Shown: in pieces, positions 62,877-64,000 of the stretch
Layout of the letters: every line of letters starts with the position of its first letter
How positions within the stretch are numbered: the first letter of the stretch is position 1
Source: Paraburkholderia translucens
GTDB lineage: Bacteria; Pseudomonadota; Gammaproteobacteria; Burkholderiales; Burkholderiaceae
Direction of reading: 5' to 3'
NCBI RefSeq assembly: GCF_020881035.1
Contig: NZ_JAJITC010000006.1
Coordinates: 124,001 to 188,000, forward strand
Length of the DNA: 64,000 bases
Position numbers and translations under genes: made by a program
The notes under the pieces: model-generated
Databases searched by the model: none
Seen by the model: the letters and a program-made list of their open reading frames with translations, nothing else
What the model was told of the DNA's origin: nothing

Positions 62877-64000
62877 TCACCCGCGTCGAGCCGCCAGAGC
62901 AACATCGACCGCGCTCAGGTAGTTCCGAAAACCGGCCTCGTGCAGCGCCATTCGCACCCGTTCGAGTTCGCGCAGCAGAGGTTCGCTGGCAGTGTCTTGC
63001 AGGGCAAGCGCAAGCGCGCGGCCACGCGCTGCAAAGAGCTCGGCCCAGGGCAACGGTTCGCGCCGGGTGTAGTTCTCGAGTTCCTTCACGTAATGCAACA
63101 TGCGAGGCGCGTCTCCGGCAGCGAGCATCGCTTCGATGGCGTCGCGGTAAAACCAGAGATGATTGTGGCCGACCGCGCCGAGCCGCAGCAGCGCTTCGCC
63201 TTCGTCCAGCAAGCGCGCGCGCTCGGCGTTTTCATCCATTGCGCGGCTCAGCGCGCCGAGGGTCCTCGGTCCGCAAAACTGCGTGCCTACCTCGCGCGAG
63301 AGCGCAATCGACTCGGAGAGTTTCTTCACCGCTTCGCTTCTGGAGCCGCCGTCGAGCAACAGCCGCCCCTGCATCTCCAGATTTTGTGCCTCGAAGCGGC
63401 GGGCGCCGAGTTGCCTGATGAGCCGCAATTCCTGCTCCAGATGCACGCGAGCCGCCTGCTCGTCGCCCAGTTCCTGGCAGGCGAACACGCCCAGCGTCTC
63501 GCACAGCAATTGCGCGCGTGGCTGCCCGATCAACGCGGCAGCGCGTGCCGCGGCAATCGCGTCCTCGCGCGCCTGCCGTGCTTCGTTGAGGTAGATCCTG
63601 CTGAAGCCCTGCATCGGATGATTCGCAACCTCGATTCGGCCGAACCCGTGCTTGCGGCTGAGCGCCACGCATTCGCTGAAAAGGCGAAAAGCGGTTTGCA
63701 TGCGTCCCTGCGCGTACGCCGCATCCGCCAGGCCGCCGAGCGCGCGAGCTTCCGCCTCCGGCATACCGAGGCGCCGTGCATGGGCAAGACCCCGTTCATG
63801 TTCGGCGCAGCAGGCGTCGATTCTGCCAAGGGGAAAAAGGATGTTGCCGCGCAGGTGGTGAATCCTTGCGAGGTCGGCCACCCGGCCGTCGCGTTCCGCG
63901 ATCGTCTGCGCCGCCGCAAGCAGGGCGAGCGCCTCGTCGAGACCTTCGTTCACCCGCAGGCCTTCCGCGAGCCCGAGCTGGCAATCGCACCGGGCGTCGT
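62877..64000 (-). CDS. TPR-rich protein, 5' end outside window
   Basis: At least 374 residues, continuing upstream of the window edge. Repeated helical TPR units (EARALGGLADAAYAQGRMQTAFRLFSEC, DEQAARVHLEQELRLIRQLGARRFEAQNLEMQG). A GTG at 63953 is in frame, but the frame stays open to the edge with a sequence (RCDCQLGLAEGLRVNEGLDEA) typical of the interior of large TPR proteins, such as the C-terminal part of AAA/cyclase-type regulators. So it is likely a longer protein; this assignment is inference. Confidence 0.75.
   Translation of the reverse strand, partial: DARCDCQLGLAEGLRVNEGLDEALALLAAAQTIAERDGRVADLARIHHLRGNILFPLGRIDACCAEHERGLAHARRLGMPEAEARALGGLADAAYAQGRMQTAFRLFSECVALSRKHGFGRIEVANHPMQGFSRIYLNEARQAREDAIAAARAAALIGQPRAQLLCETLGVFACQELGDEQAARVHLEQELRLIRQLGARRFEAQNLEMQGRLLLDGGSRSEAVKKLSESIALSREVGTQFCGPRTLGALSRAMDENAERARLLDEGEALLRLGAVGHNHLWFYRDAIEAMLAAGDAPRMLHYVKELENYTRREPLPWAELFAARGRALALALQDTASEPLLRELERVRMALHEAGFRNYLSAVDVALAARRG

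Noticed and set aside
1..64000. CRISPR arrays, insertion sequences, prophage genes, rRNA
   Set aside because: No regularly spaced repeats, transposase, phage structural genes or rRNA sequence was seen anywhere in the window.

Overview
The window looks like chromosomal DNA of a Burkholderiaceae bacterium, most probably Paraburkholderia or a close relative. The sequence is GC-rich (low to mid 60s % by eye). It carries DUF4148 and DUF4399 proteins, Tat-exported enzymes, sugar ABC transporters, an L-fuconate dehydratase and a CtaG-linked oxidase with a fused subunit I-III. No insertion sequence, prophage or CRISPR array was seen. The genus is inferred from gene content only.

Region 1 (1-19.2 kb) is the notable part. 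It reads as one double-glycine peptide secretion locus. A minus-strand operon encodes a two-FHA-domain membrane protein, an HlyD-type adaptor, a cytoplasmic parvulin isomerase, a C39-peptidase ABC exporter with two cyclic-nucleotide-binding domains, and a sigma-54 activator cut by the window edge. A TolC/NodT-like outer-membrane lipoprotein lies just upstream. Around these sit five small genes whose products share an IKDL...LD...M...GG leader, two DUF4399 secreted proteins, a caspase-like/FGE-like secreted protein and a transmembrane Ser/Thr kinase. Three of the peptide genes have a GG-N10-GC sigma-54 promoter at the same distance from a short stem-loop that would form the extreme 5' end of the mRNA. 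I infer that the sigma-54 activator switches on the peptides, that the exporter trims the leaders and secretes the cores, and that the kinase and FHA protein control assembly or activity. I do not recognise this combination as a characterised system.

Region 2 (19.3-31.5 kb) is a mixed metabolic and envelope segment: DUF4148 protein, Tat-exported alpha/beta hydrolase divergent from a LysR regulator, CcdA plus a TlpA-like thioredoxin, Tat-exported amidohydrolase, GH3 beta-glucosidase, M23 peptidase, and an XRE-cupin/GNAT/TRIC-channel series.

Region 3 (31.5-38 kb) is a carbohydrate module: RpiR regulator, MalK-type ATPase and a short-chain dehydrogenase on the minus strand, divergent from a binding protein and two permeases. 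Region 4 (38-44.7 kb) has a DUF1330 protein, a Tat-exported NHL-repeat protein, a glycine-zipper protein, a Tat-exported purple acid phosphatase and a GGDEF/EAL protein with a small follower gene. Region 5 (44.8-53.4 kb) is a second sugar module (ribose-type ABC transporter, GntR/FCD regulator, L-fuconate dehydratase), then a LysR remnant and two PLP enzymes.

A tRNA-Leu(GAG) at 53.6 kb is followed by about 720 bp without a recognisable gene. Region 6 (54.4-62.7 kb) is a respiratory cluster: CtaG, a CopD-like membrane protein, an inverted DUF2231 gene, oxidase subunits II and fused I-III, a small membrane protein, a ferric-reductase-like flavoprotein, a 33-residue single-TM protein, a TPR protein and a secreted hypothetical. 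The window ends inside a TPR-rich protein on the minus strand.
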